Assembly (NCBI GenBank): GCA_020025595.1
Contig: JAHHRV010000019.1
Coordinates: forward strand, 1 to 41,254
Length of the DNA stretch: 41,254 nt
Direction of reading: 5' to 3'
Source: Oscillospiraceae bacterium
GTDB taxonomy: Bacteria > Bacillota > Clostridia > Oscillospirales > Oscillospiraceae
Shown: positions 14,482-22,393 of the stretch, piece after piece
How the letters are laid out: each line of letters starts with the position of its first letter
How positions within the stretch are numbered: position 1 is the stretch's first letter
Position numbers and translations under genes: made by a program
The notes under the pieces: generated by a model
Told to the model about the DNA's origin: nothing
The model's database searches: none
What the model saw: the letters and a program-made list of their open reading frames with translations, nothing else

Positions 14482-17400
14482 TTAGAACCAGCCTCTGAAT
14501 CCGCCGAACACTTTTTCCAGCAATTCTGCGATGCTGGGAAGTGCAGGCTTAGCAGGTTCGACAGGTTCGGGATTGATAATATCCACATTGGGAGTGGTGG
14601 GCTCAGTCACTTCCGGTTCGGTTACTTCCGGCTCGGTGGGCTGAGTCTCGGGCTCAGTGGTTTCAGGCTCGGTAGCATCCGGGTTTACAGGAACTTCGGA
14701 TACTGCCTTGTAGAAGTTCTGAGTTTCCTCCAACAGTACGGGCAGCTCAACCGGTGCAAACAGCTGATCTGCATTAACTGCACCAGTATCGTTTGTTACT
14801 CTCAGCTTGGTGATGGAGAGAAGTTCATCGCCCTTACTCATATTGGTAATGGTGATGATGCCATCAGGGGTAGGACCAATCTTGTAGTACATATCTGCAG
14901 TATGAGTAACATTGTACATTTCTGCCCCTCCGGTGGATCCGGTTACACCAACCATAGCGCCGGTGGGGGACTTCAGGCCCACATAGTAGTGGTTTCCATC
15001 CGTATGGTTGACCTTAAAGGAAATGCCCTGACCCTTCTTCAGGTAAACCTCGTTCTTGGGACCCAGATCCTCATAGGTACCAACACCCAGGACCTGATCT
15101 GTATTACCAGGCTGATCAGGATTGCCTGCGGGATCATTCATCTGATCAATGAAGACAAAGCCCTTGCTGGTGCCATTTTCAGCAGAGAAGGAACCTGCAT
15201 CCAGCAGCACATCGCGGACCTCAACGAAAGTTGCGTTCTTCTCTTCAGGTTCATACTTGTCTGTAACATCGGTATTGCCCTGTGCAGGATTGTAAACACG
15301 GATGCCATCCAGATAGTACTCGTATCTGTCCTTAGCAAAAGTCGTAACCTGAATCTTCACTGTGTAGGTACCATAGTTCAACGGACTGCCATCCTTATTG
15401 CTATGGAACGACAATGTGGGAATTTGATAATATTCACCAGATGCAGACATGGTATCTACGATCTGAGCTTCAACCGTTGCGCCATTTGCATCAGTCAAAG
15501 TTGCCAGAACGGTGCCAGTCTGGCCATTGGTGCGGCTGTAGATATCCACGCCGGTACCGGTGAAGGTAAAGGATGCGGTTGCAGCATTGTTGCCATCTGC
15601 ATTTGCATGATGGGAAGAACCATCGGTGTCGCCCTTCTCGGTTTCCAGAGCAGGAATCCAGCCGTGGTTATCTTCGGGATTGGTAGCATCTTCTGCAGTA
15701 CCGGTATTATCTCCGGAAACAGCTTCCTTAACTTCGTCCCACTTACCGGTGTAGGTGATGCCAACGGTACCGGTGCTTTCACTGGTCTCGAAGGTATCTT
15801 CAAAATAGACATTGTTTGCGGGGATCACTGTGACCTTGGCCCAGGCCTTGCCGAACTGGTTTGCTGTAGCACCACCAACATCGTTTGTATTAACCTCGCC
15901 GAATGCGTAGAAGGTGTCGCCGCCATCCCACTGCATGGTCTTGGGGGTATAGGTCAGATCCTGGCCTGTTGTCTCAACATTACCGTACTTATGCATAATC
16001 TTGAGAGTCGGGTTGTTCAGATCGAAGGGATTAAAACCATTCTCATCGAGGTTTTCAACGGTCTTCAGCTTCAGATCACTCATAGGAATATTCATGGGCT
16101 TTGCGTAGTCCAGAACATAGGTCTTAGAGGGGAAGTAGGTACTGGGCTGATTAAAGGCAACCTCAGGTGCTGTGGGATGTACGCCGCCCTCAGACTGCTT
16201 CCACAGGCCGGACTCCGGACGGTTGGTGGAGATGACCTTATCTGTGCTTGCAGTGGGCAGAACCTTCAGTCCCTTGATCGTCATAACCAGCTTGGCACCG
16301 GGATGATCAGGAGCAATAAACTGCTTGGAATAGTCAAAACCGGTGACATCCACAGTGTGGGGGCCTTCCGCTCCGGTATTGGGATTGATCGTGTAGGTAG
16401 TGACCTTGATAGTCATAGGTACTTCATTAACATTCACAGAATGAGACAATGTTGTACCGCCGGTTTTAGAATCCTTCTTCTCATGATACAGTGTGGGAAC
16501 GGAAACAGCCTGATTCTCCTGCCAGGTAATCTTGCCCTGGGGATCAGCCGTACCCGGGATGATCTTTACATCCACAGTACTTGCGTCGGTCAGTTCGCGG
16601 TCCAGTTCAGACAGGCCGAATTCCTTCTCCGGCATGATATCACGGATAACGGACTTGTCGTTCAGATCCACGCTGGTGGTGGAGCTGGTAATATCCTGTG
16701 TAATCGTCTGGAAAATACCGGACAGACTCTCGGGATTGGTTACAACTGCGGAATAATTCTTCGTTGGGTCGGGTCTGTCGCCCGGGATCATATTTGTATC
16801 TTCATAGAATACCGCGTTGGCAGCATCAAACTCAATCCATTTTTCCTCTTGTTGTCTTTCATCGTAATTTCTGTAATATTTCCATGTTCTCTTGGCTTTT
16901 TTAGCTATCGCATAGCCGCCATCAATATTAACAATGTATTGTGTTTTCTCACTCGGATTGGCAACTTCCTTATATTCCGTGTTTGCATTCGGATAATCAG
17001 AGGACAGATGAGAAAGGAAGTCCAAAGTCTGCTGATTGGGAGCTTTATCAAACAGGCCGATGGTGTACACCTTTGCACCATGGATACTCTTGGTGATATA
17101 GCTCTCTGCCACCGAACGGTCTGCCTCAACTCTATCATACCCACTATAACCAGGTTCACCGTCTGTGAAAACAATCACAATACGCTGACGGCCTGCAGCC
17201 TTGTCAGCAGCTGTCAAAGGATTATTCTGGAAGATCTTATTGGCCATATTCATGCCAAAAGCCAGTCGAGTTGCACCTTCTGCCTTAATGCTATTAGTAG
17301 CAGTCACAAGGGACTGTCTCTTTTCGCCCTGGCCATTTGCACCGGTGGTAACGGGGACCAATGCACCAGAATAGCTGTTCGCACCCTGCTCCAAGACATA

Positions 17401-18687
17401 AACCTGCTCACTGGAAAGAATGACCTGCTCACTACCCTTCTGGTATACCCAGGAACCATTTCCGTCTTTTTTGTACAAATCTGTAACAGGAGTGCCGTTT
17501 ACATTCCAGCCAGTCTTGGTTCCCTCTGTATAAACAGGAGTGGATGCAGGCAGCGGATTTGTGCCATCAGCGGATAGGAAGTACTCGCCAGTAGACTCCT
17601 GAGTCATTAAATAGGCATCATAGTAATCTGTAGTATATGTCGGATCAAAAATGGAGCCTCCAGTTTTATACTCATGAGCAAACTGATTCTTTGTGCTGTC
17701 GATGGTAAGTTTATTTCCCTCTTCATCCTGCCATTGCCATTTAGGGAAGATCATTCCCACATTCACATACTTTACTTCTTTGTAGCTGCCATCTTTCAAA
17801 ATGTAAAATGTCTGCTTTTGCGTATTCGCATCGTCTACAAGGGGTGTTACATGTTTATAACTAGGCCTTATCTCCTCTACCCATGTCAGCTTGTTACCAT
17901 TGGCATCATAGTAGACCTTGCCGTCGCCATGAGACGGGTTAGTTGCTTCGATTTTAGCCTCATAAGGGCCATAAACTGCCTGTTTATACTGACCGTTTAC
18001 AACGCCAAAAAGGTCGTTACGACCGGGATCCGGATTTGGAACCGGTGTGTACTTTTGTGCTGTTTCATCATAGGTCAGCTTTGTGTAATCGCTGCCATTA
18101 TAGACATAATACTCGCCGCCCTGAACCAGTTCCCCATCAAAAGGCTTATGAATCACGGAAACTGCACCAGCATCCTGATACTTTACAAAGGTACCGTTTT
18201 CATCAAAGACACCGGTACCCAACCAATTGTAATCAGTGTGATTTACAACACCTTCCAGAGGGCCAGAGCCAAAGCCAACCATGCCAATCCGGTGGGTTAC
18301 TTTATTTTCCTTGCCGTCGGCAACCACCGTGTCGATGAACTGGGTCACATTCTGCTTCAGGAGATCCTGTCTTGTCATGGTAGCACCGTTTACCGTGACA
18401 GTGTTCTCACCCATAGAACCGGACTGGTCAAGAACCAGAACGACATCCATAGGAACACCCTTTTTCTGGGTAATCGTGGTGGATGTACCGGTTGAATAGG
18501 CCTCCATTTGAATTGTGTAGCTGCCATCCGGCTCAAGGATGGCCTTCTTATCCAGGAACAGATCACCGTTGGTTTCCGGATTTGCACCCGTTCCTGTTTC
18601 AGTTGGCGCAGCAAGTGCACCGGCAGGCAACACTGAAAGAAGCATTACCACTGCCAGCAGCGACGCCAGAAATCTTCGCTTTTTCAT
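14482..18687 (-). CDS. Large secreted von Willebrand A-domain surface protein
   Basis: 1401 aa. A signal peptide (KKRRFLASLLAVVMLLSVLPAGALA) is followed by a VWA domain starting at PMDVVLVLDQSGSMG. The MIDAS residues D87, S89 and S91 and the later VIVFTDGEPGYSG strand are intact, so metal-dependent binding is plausible. A long insertion sits inside the VWA domain between these motifs. After about residue 650 come beta-rich modules. One of them, around SFTFTGTGVDIYSRT...YTVKIQV...YYLDGIRVYNPA, resembles a carbohydrate-binding jelly roll. A Thr-Glu-Pro-rich stalk (TEPETTEPETQPTEPEVTE) precedes the end ALPSIAELLEKVFGGFRGWF. There is no LPXTG. The ATG at 18687 has GGGAGG 7 bases upstream. It is transcribed ahead of the precursor peptide, so the two are probably co-expressed. 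Confidence 0.88.
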   Translation of the reverse strand: MKKRRFLASLLAVVMLLSVLPAGALAAPTETGTGANPETNGDLFLDKKAILEPDGSYTIQMEAYSTGTSTTITQKKGVPMDVVLVLDQSGSMGENTVTVNGATMTRQDLLKQNVTQFIDTVVADGKENKVTHRIGMVGFGSGPLEGVVNHTDYNWLGTGVFDENGTFVKYQDAGAVSVIHKPFDGELVQGGEYYVYNGSDYTKLTYDETAQKYTPVPNPDPGRNDLFGVVNGQYKQAVYGPYEAKIEATNPSHGDGKVYYDANGNKLTWVEEIRPSYKHVTPLVDDANTQKQTFYILKDGSYKEVKYVNVGMIFPKWQWQDEEGNKLTIDSTKNQFAHEYKTGGSIFDPTYTTDYYDAYLMTQESTGEYFLSADGTNPLPASTPVYTEGTKTGWNVNGTPVTDLYKKDGNGSWVYQKGSEQVILSSEQVYVLEQGANSYSGALVPVTTGANGQGEKRQSLVTATNSIKAEGATRLAFGMNMANKIFQNNPLTAADKAAGRQRIVIVFTDGEPGYSGYDRVEADRSVAESYITKSIHGAKVYTIGLFDKAPNQQTLDFLSHLSSDYPNANTEYKEVANPSEKTQYIVNIDGGYAIAKKAKRTWKYYRNYDERQQEEKWIEFDAANAVFYEDTNMIPGDRPDPTKNYSAVVTNPESLSGIFQTITQDITSSTTSVDLNDKSVIRDIMPEKEFGLSELDRELTDASTVDVKIIPGTADPQGKITWQENQAVSVPTLYHEKKDSKTGGTTLSHSVNVNEVPMTIKVTTYTINPNTGAEGPHTVDVTGFDYSKQFIAPDHPGAKLVMTIKGLKVLPTASTDKVISTNRPESGLWKQSEGGVHPTAPEVAFNQPSTYFPSKTYVLDYAKPMNIPMSDLKLKTVENLDENGFNPFDLNNPTLKIMHKYGNVETTGQDLTYTPKTMQWDGGDTFYAFGEVNTNDVGGATANQFGKAWAKVTVIPANNVYFEDTFETSESTGTVGITYTGKWDEVKEAVSGDNTGTAEDATNPEDNHGWIPALETEKGDTDGSSHHANADGNNAATASFTFTGTGVDIYSRTNGQTGTVLATLTDANGATVEAQIVDTMSASGEYYQIPTLSFHSNKDGSPLNYGTYTVKIQVTTFAKDRYEYYLDGIRVYNPAQGNTDVTDKYEPEEKNATFVEVRDVLLDAGSFSAENGTSKGFVFIDQMNDPAGNPDQPGNTDQVLGVGTYEDLGPKNEVYLKKGQGISFKVNHTDGNHYYVGLKSPTGAMVGVTGSTGGAEMYNVTHTADMYYKIGPTPDGIITITNMSKGDELLSITKLRVTNDTGAVNADQLFAPVELPVLLEETQNFYKAVSEVPVNPDATEPETTEPETQPTEPEVTEPEVTEPTTPNVDIINPEPVEPAKPALPSIAELLEKVFGGFRGWF

Positions 18688-18828
18688 TTCATAACCTCCC
18701 ATACTTTAAACTCAGGCCACATTCCGCAAAGCCAGCTGTATGGTCAACAACATCTGCTGATTTTGGGGTTTCAAGTCTGAGTCAGTTTACATTTTAAGCC
18801 TTAGGCTCGTCTCCATAATTTCCCAAAT

Positions 18829-18845
18829 TATCATCATTGATGATA
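18829..18845. promoter_or_regulatory. Palindromic operator candidate at the VWA promoter
   Basis: TATCATCA-T-TGATGATA is a perfect inverted repeat with 8-bp arms that covers the -10 box and start region of the minus-strand promoter. A repressor bound here would block transcription of the VWA-precursor unit. The regulator is not encoded nearby. Confidence 0.5.
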
Positions 18846-18868
18846 TACCATATTTCATAGATTGTCAA
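18840..18868 (-). promoter_or_regulatory. Promoter of the VWA-precursor operon, with repeats
   Basis: On the minus strand TTGACA (18863-18868) and TATCAT (18840-18845) with a 17-bp spacer. Two direct copies of CTATGAAAT (minus strand; 18852-18860 and 18873-18881) flank the -35 box, 21 bp or two helical turns apart. A third, inverted TATGAAAT lies at 18937-18944. The arrangement suggests a regulator binding site. Confidence 0.7.
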
Positions 18869-18996
18869 CCGCATTTCATAGTATATAACCGTTTTTTACA
18901 CCTATATAATTCGTAATTGTCCATAAAATGAAACTTTATGAAATGTGCCCTAATTCTGTCTGTTTTTTTGTATCTTTTCACTCAGTCGATTCCGCG

Positions 18997-19026
18997 TTGA
19001 CAACATCTCCGCTCCGATGATATACT
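18997..19026 (+). promoter_or_regulatory. Promoter of the S15 peptidase gene
   Basis: TTGACA (18997-19002) and TATACT (19021-19026) with an 18-bp spacer. The gene begins 100 bp downstream, leaving a leader of about 95 nt. It is divergent from the VWA promoter, with 128 bp between the two -35 boxes. Confidence 0.75.
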
Positions 19027-19126
19027 TTTATTATTGTGGTCTTTTTGTCTTTTCAGGAATAAATTAAAAGAAATAAAGGCCCCAATCAGGAAGAAAGAGA
19101 ATACAGGAAGAAGGTTATAAACAAAG

Positions 19127-21661
19127 ATGAACAAAAGAAGATTTTCCCTGCTGATGGCAATCGTGCTCATCGTATCCCTGGCAGTTCCCTCGGCTGTCGA
19201 TGCCAAGGCGATGACCCAGCAGGAAGCCGCCGGCTTTTTTCTGAGCTGGATCGGCTACACCGATCAGGAAGTTGAAGCCGCAGGCGGTATCGATGCATCC
19301 GCCAGATACATAGGTCTTGTGGACGACACCTACGATCCCGCGGCAGACTGCTCCAACGAACAGTACGAAGCCATACGCCAGAAGGCACTGGAGTTGTACG
19401 ATACGAAACCCGCTCTGCCTACAGAGCCGATTCCCACCGAGCCCGAGGTTACCGAGCCGGAACCCACCGAGACTCAGCCCATCATTCCGGAACCTACCGA
19501 GTCCCAGCCTACCCAGCCGGAACCCACTGAAACACAGCCCACTCAGCCGGAACCTGTCTCCCCTATGGAGTTCCGTGACGGTCTGGCACAGCCCATCTTC
19601 AATATCAACAAGGATATCGCCCGTTTCTGCGTGTATGTAGAAACCGACTATGATACTGACGCTGACGGAAAACTGGATCTCATCAAGGTGGTCGTTCAGC
19701 TGCCCAAAGCTGCCATGAACGGCGATTATAAAACCGGCGTCATTTACGAGGCTCGTCCCTACATTGCCGGTACCGGATACAGCTTCTCCGGCAGCGGCTC
19801 TTATTCGGAAAACAATCTGTATCAGACCGCTGCACCCAGAACTCCCAACGGCACCGCTACCAGCGCAGAGGTTGCCGCCAATGCAAATTCCCGGGAATAT
19901 GATTTCTATGAGAACATCGACTGGTATGACTATTTCCTGGTGCGCGGCTTTGCCGTAGTCACTGCCGCCGGCCTGGGCACCAAGGGTTCCGAAGGCTTTG
20001 AAACCTGCGGCACCGACCTGGAAATCGATGCTTTCGCATCCGTTATCGAATGGCTTAACGGCAGCCCTGATGCCGTTGCATACACAAACCGCACAGACAA
20101 CATCCAGGTGGATGCCGACTGGAGCAACGGCAAGGTGGGTATGACCGGTCGTTCCTACGCCGGCACCACCCAGTTCGGTATCGCCAGCACCGGTGTACAG
20201 GGTCTTGAGACCATCGTCCCTGTCAGCGGCATCGCCAGCTGGTATGAATACACCAACTCTCAGGGTTATCGCACCAAAAGCAACAAATCCTACTCAGAGT
20301 GGCTGGCCTCCTACTGCGCAAGCCGTGCAGCAGATTCCGGCTGGAACAAAAGTACATACGCCAATTACCTCAATACCATCGCCAATGACGAAGCCAATCT
20401 GAACGGCGACTACGGCGAGCACTTCCGCAGACGCGACTACACGCTGAACCCCAATATTCACTGCTCTGCTCTGATCGTTCACGGTCTGAATGACGACAAT
20501 GTCCGCACCAAGAACTTCCAACTGATGTATGATGCCTTCCGGGATGCCGGTCAGAATGTGAAGCTTCTGCTCCATCAGGATGGCCATGTCACCCCCGCAT
20601 ACGGTGCCAACAAGACCGAACAGTTCATCAATGGTGAAGCCTACCAGCAGGTGCTGAACCGTTGGTTCAGCCACTATCTTTTCAGCATCGAAAACGGCGC
20701 TGAAAACATGGCAGCTGTTACCGCTCAGAGCAATCTGGACGCTTCCGTCTGGCATACCTATGACAGCTGGGAAACCGCCAACACTCTGACCATGAATACT
20801 TCCAGCAAGAAGGTCAGCGAAAAGCTCACCATCCAGGGCACCATCCCCGTTACTGTCCAAGCATCCCCCAGCAGTACCAGCAGCAACAATCTGCTGCACA
20901 TCCGACTGATTGATACCGCCTCTTCCAATTTTAACGCTTTCCCCATGACCGGCAAATATGACAGCAGCATCCACCGCAACACCGGCAACCAATTCGAGGT
21001 TGGCGGCGGCGCAAAACCCTATACGGTTGTTGAGCTGAGAGGTCAGAATGTCAGAAGCAAAGTCATCGCTGAAGGCTGGATGGATCTTGCAAACCCCAGC
21101 GCCGGCTTTGCCTCCAGCACTGCCACCAAGGAAAGCATCCGCAAAAACCAGCAATACACCTATACCGTCTACCTGCAGCCCAATTGCTATGAGGTTGCTC
21201 CCGGCCATACCCTGAAGCTGGAGGTCACTGCCAGATCCGGCAAGATCCATTCCTACAGCGCTGCAATCCCTGTAAGAGAAGCCGTTGCAGTTCCCTCTGC
21301 ATACACTGTCAGCTATGCTCCGGAAGAAAACGGCTCCATCATTTCCGATATCCCCAGCGGAGAAATGGTTGATGCAGGTACCGCCGTTACCTTCAGTGCA
21401 AATCCCGATGCAGGCTATGAATTCTCCGGCTGGTCTGTAAACGGCGAAAATGTCTCCGGCGAAGCCACCACCACCTTTACCATCACCGAAGACACCACAG
21501 TTACCGCAGGCTTTGCAAAGAAGCAGGCTTCTCGTCCGGAAAAAGATCCCACGCCTTCAAGACCCAGCAGACCCAGCCGTCCCACATGGCCCAGTTGGCC
21601 TTCCCGGCCCAATCGTCCCAGCCTCCCCGGATTTCTCAGCTGGTCCTGGCATGAATTGTAA
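19127..21661 (+). CDS. Secreted Xaa-Pro dipeptidyl-peptidase (S15 family) with Ig-like C-terminal repeat
   Basis: 844-aa secreted serine peptidase expected to remove X-Pro dipeptides outside the cell. A signal peptide (RRFSLLMAIVLIVSLAVPSAVDA) and a short helical domain precede a Thr-Glu-Pro-rich linker (about 100-145). The alpha/beta-hydrolase part matches S15: GRSYAGT with nucleophile S343, HGLNDDNV with D456, and HQDGH with H487 as the likely triad. A jelly-roll domain follows. The last region holds one InlB/Flg_new-type repeat (YEFSGWSVNG...TVTAGFAKK), then a Pro/Arg/Ser-rich tail ending in SWSWHEL without LPXTG. The start is the first ATG; its binding site AAGAAGG is distant (about 12 bases). 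The gene lies between the VWA operon and the S26 peptidase gene. Confidence 0.9.
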   Translation: MNKRRFSLLMAIVLIVSLAVPSAVDAKAMTQQEAAGFFLSWIGYTDQEVEAAGGIDASARYIGLVDDTYDPAADCSNEQYEAIRQKALELYDTKPALPTEPIPTEPEVTEPEPTETQPIIPEPTESQPTQPEPTETQPTQPEPVSPMEFRDGLAQPIFNINKDIARFCVYVETDYDTDADGKLDLIKVVVQLPKAAMNGDYKTGVIYEARPYIAGTGYSFSGSGSYSENNLYQTAAPRTPNGTATSAEVAANANSREYDFYENIDWYDYFLVRGFAVVTAAGLGTKGSEGFETCGTDLEIDAFASVIEWLNGSPDAVAYTNRTDNIQVDADWSNGKVGMTGRSYAGTTQFGIASTGVQGLETIVPVSGIASWYEYTNSQGYRTKSNKSYSEWLASYCASRAADSGWNKSTYANYLNTIANDEANLNGDYGEHFRRRDYTLNPNIHCSALIVHGLNDDNVRTKNFQLMYDAFRDAGQNVKLLLHQDGHVTPAYGANKTEQFINGEAYQQVLNRWFSHYLFSIENGAENMAAVTAQSNLDASVWHTYDSWETANTLTMNTSSKKVSEKLTIQGTIPVTVQASPSSTSSNNLLHIRLIDTASSNFNAFPMTGKYDSSIHRNTGNQFEVGGGAKPYTVVELRGQNVRSKVIAEGWMDLANPSAGFASSTATKESIRKNQQYTYTVYLQPNCYEVAPGHTLKLEVTARSGKIHSYSAAIPVREAVAVPSAYTVSYAPEENGSIISDIPSGEMVDAGTAVTFSANPDAGYEFSGWSVNGENVSGEATTTFTITEDTTVTAGFAKKQASRPEKDPTPSRPSRPSRPTWPSWPSRPNRPSLPGFLSWSWHEL

Positions 21662-21749
21662 TCCCGCCACTTGGGCTGATATTCCCCGCTCAAGTCCCAT
21701 ACGCGTATGCACAGGTTCCGCAGTTTAACTCACTGAAAGGCAGATGGAC

Positions 21750-22205
21750 ATGAAAACTTTTGATACTGCAGCTTATATATCCATGCTCCGGGAACTGACC
21801 GAACAGGGAAACGAAGTCAGCGTGGCAGTAAAAGGCGGTTCCATGACTCCCTTTCTGGCAGATCAGCGGGACACGATTTTCTTCCGCAAACCGGATTCCC
21901 CTCTGACTGTGGGGCAGATTGTATTTTACCAGCGGCCCAACGGCCAGTTTGTGGTACATCGAATCTGTAAGATCCGAAACGGGCAGCTGTACATCGTGGG
22001 AGATGCCCAGCAGGAAGTCGAGGGTCCCGTATCCCCCGATCAGGTGTTCGCCCGAGTCACCCGGATTCGCAGGAAAAACAAGATAATCGGCCCCGGGGAT
22101 TTCTGGTGGGAGTTCTTTGAACATATCTGGATCCATGTCATTCCCCTGCGCCGCACCATCATGCGTACATACGCCTTTGTCACACGCTTCCGTCACAAAA
22201 TGTAA
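21750..22205 (+). CDS. S24/S26-family peptidase, small soluble signal-peptidase-like protein
   Basis: 151-aa protein with the signal-peptidase fold core. GGSMTPFL holds the nucleophilic serine, DTIFFRK and GQIVFYQR form the box-C region, and FVVHRI puts a histidine where bacterial type I enzymes carry lysine, as in the ER/SipW-type Ser-His enzymes. GDAQQEVEGPVSPDQVFARV is the box-E equivalent. No N-terminal membrane helix is visible, which is unlike ordinary signal peptidases; the C-terminal helix is aromatic and basic and may touch the membrane. Such proteins occur in RiPP clusters of gut clostridia, so leader removal from the peptide at 14188-14457 is a plausible role. The ATG at 21750 has AAAGG 9 bases upstream; the ATG at 21744 is too close to it. 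Confidence 0.82.
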   Translation: MKTFDTAAYISMLRELTEQGNEVSVAVKGGSMTPFLADQRDTIFFRKPDSPLTVGQIVFYQRPNGQFVVHRICKIRNGQLYIVGDAQQEVEGPVSPDQVFARVTRIRRKNKIIGPGDFWWEFFEHIWIHVIPLRRTIMRTYAFVTRFRHKM

Positions 22206-22256
22206 GCTGTGTGAACGGTTCCTCCTTCCCGGAACCGGATTCGCTAACAAAGTCAC

Positions 22257-22297
22257 AAACCCCCCATTTCCCAAACGGGAAATGGGGGGTTTCTTTT
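22257..22297 (+). terminator. Terminator after the S26 gene
   Basis: AAACCCCCCATTTCCC (22257-22272), loop AAAC, then GGGAAATGGGGGGTTT (22277-22292) and TCTTT. A 16-bp perfect stem. It also lies downstream of the convergent glycosyltransferase gene. Confidence 0.92.
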
Positions 22298-22393
22298 CCA
22301 TATGGTGCAGCAATTTACCCCCGCCTGTCCGGCGATCTGTATGCCTGACAAGTGGGGGCTTTCTTACATTATATATTGGATATTCACAAGCAG

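Noticed and set aside
14572..14690. Short tandem repeats (TEP-coding triplet-like units) as a CRISPR or DNA repeat
   Set aside because: They are in-frame codons for a Thr-Glu-Pro stalk in the VWA protein; the same type occurs at 19420-19560 in the S15 gene and near 110-170 in the CAP gene.
14272..17577. 1101-aa open frame on the plus strand opposite the VWA gene
   Set aside because: Antisense shadow of the VWA coding sequence: no ribosome binding site, Cys/Ile-rich random composition, while the minus strand encodes a coherent signal peptide and VWA domain.
22300..22360. Second terminator for the glycosyltransferase gene (CCCCC...GGGGG pairing on the minus strand)
   Set aside because: Stem has a mismatch and wobble, a long loop and no T-tail; the strong hairpin at 22257-22297 is more likely to stop transcription.
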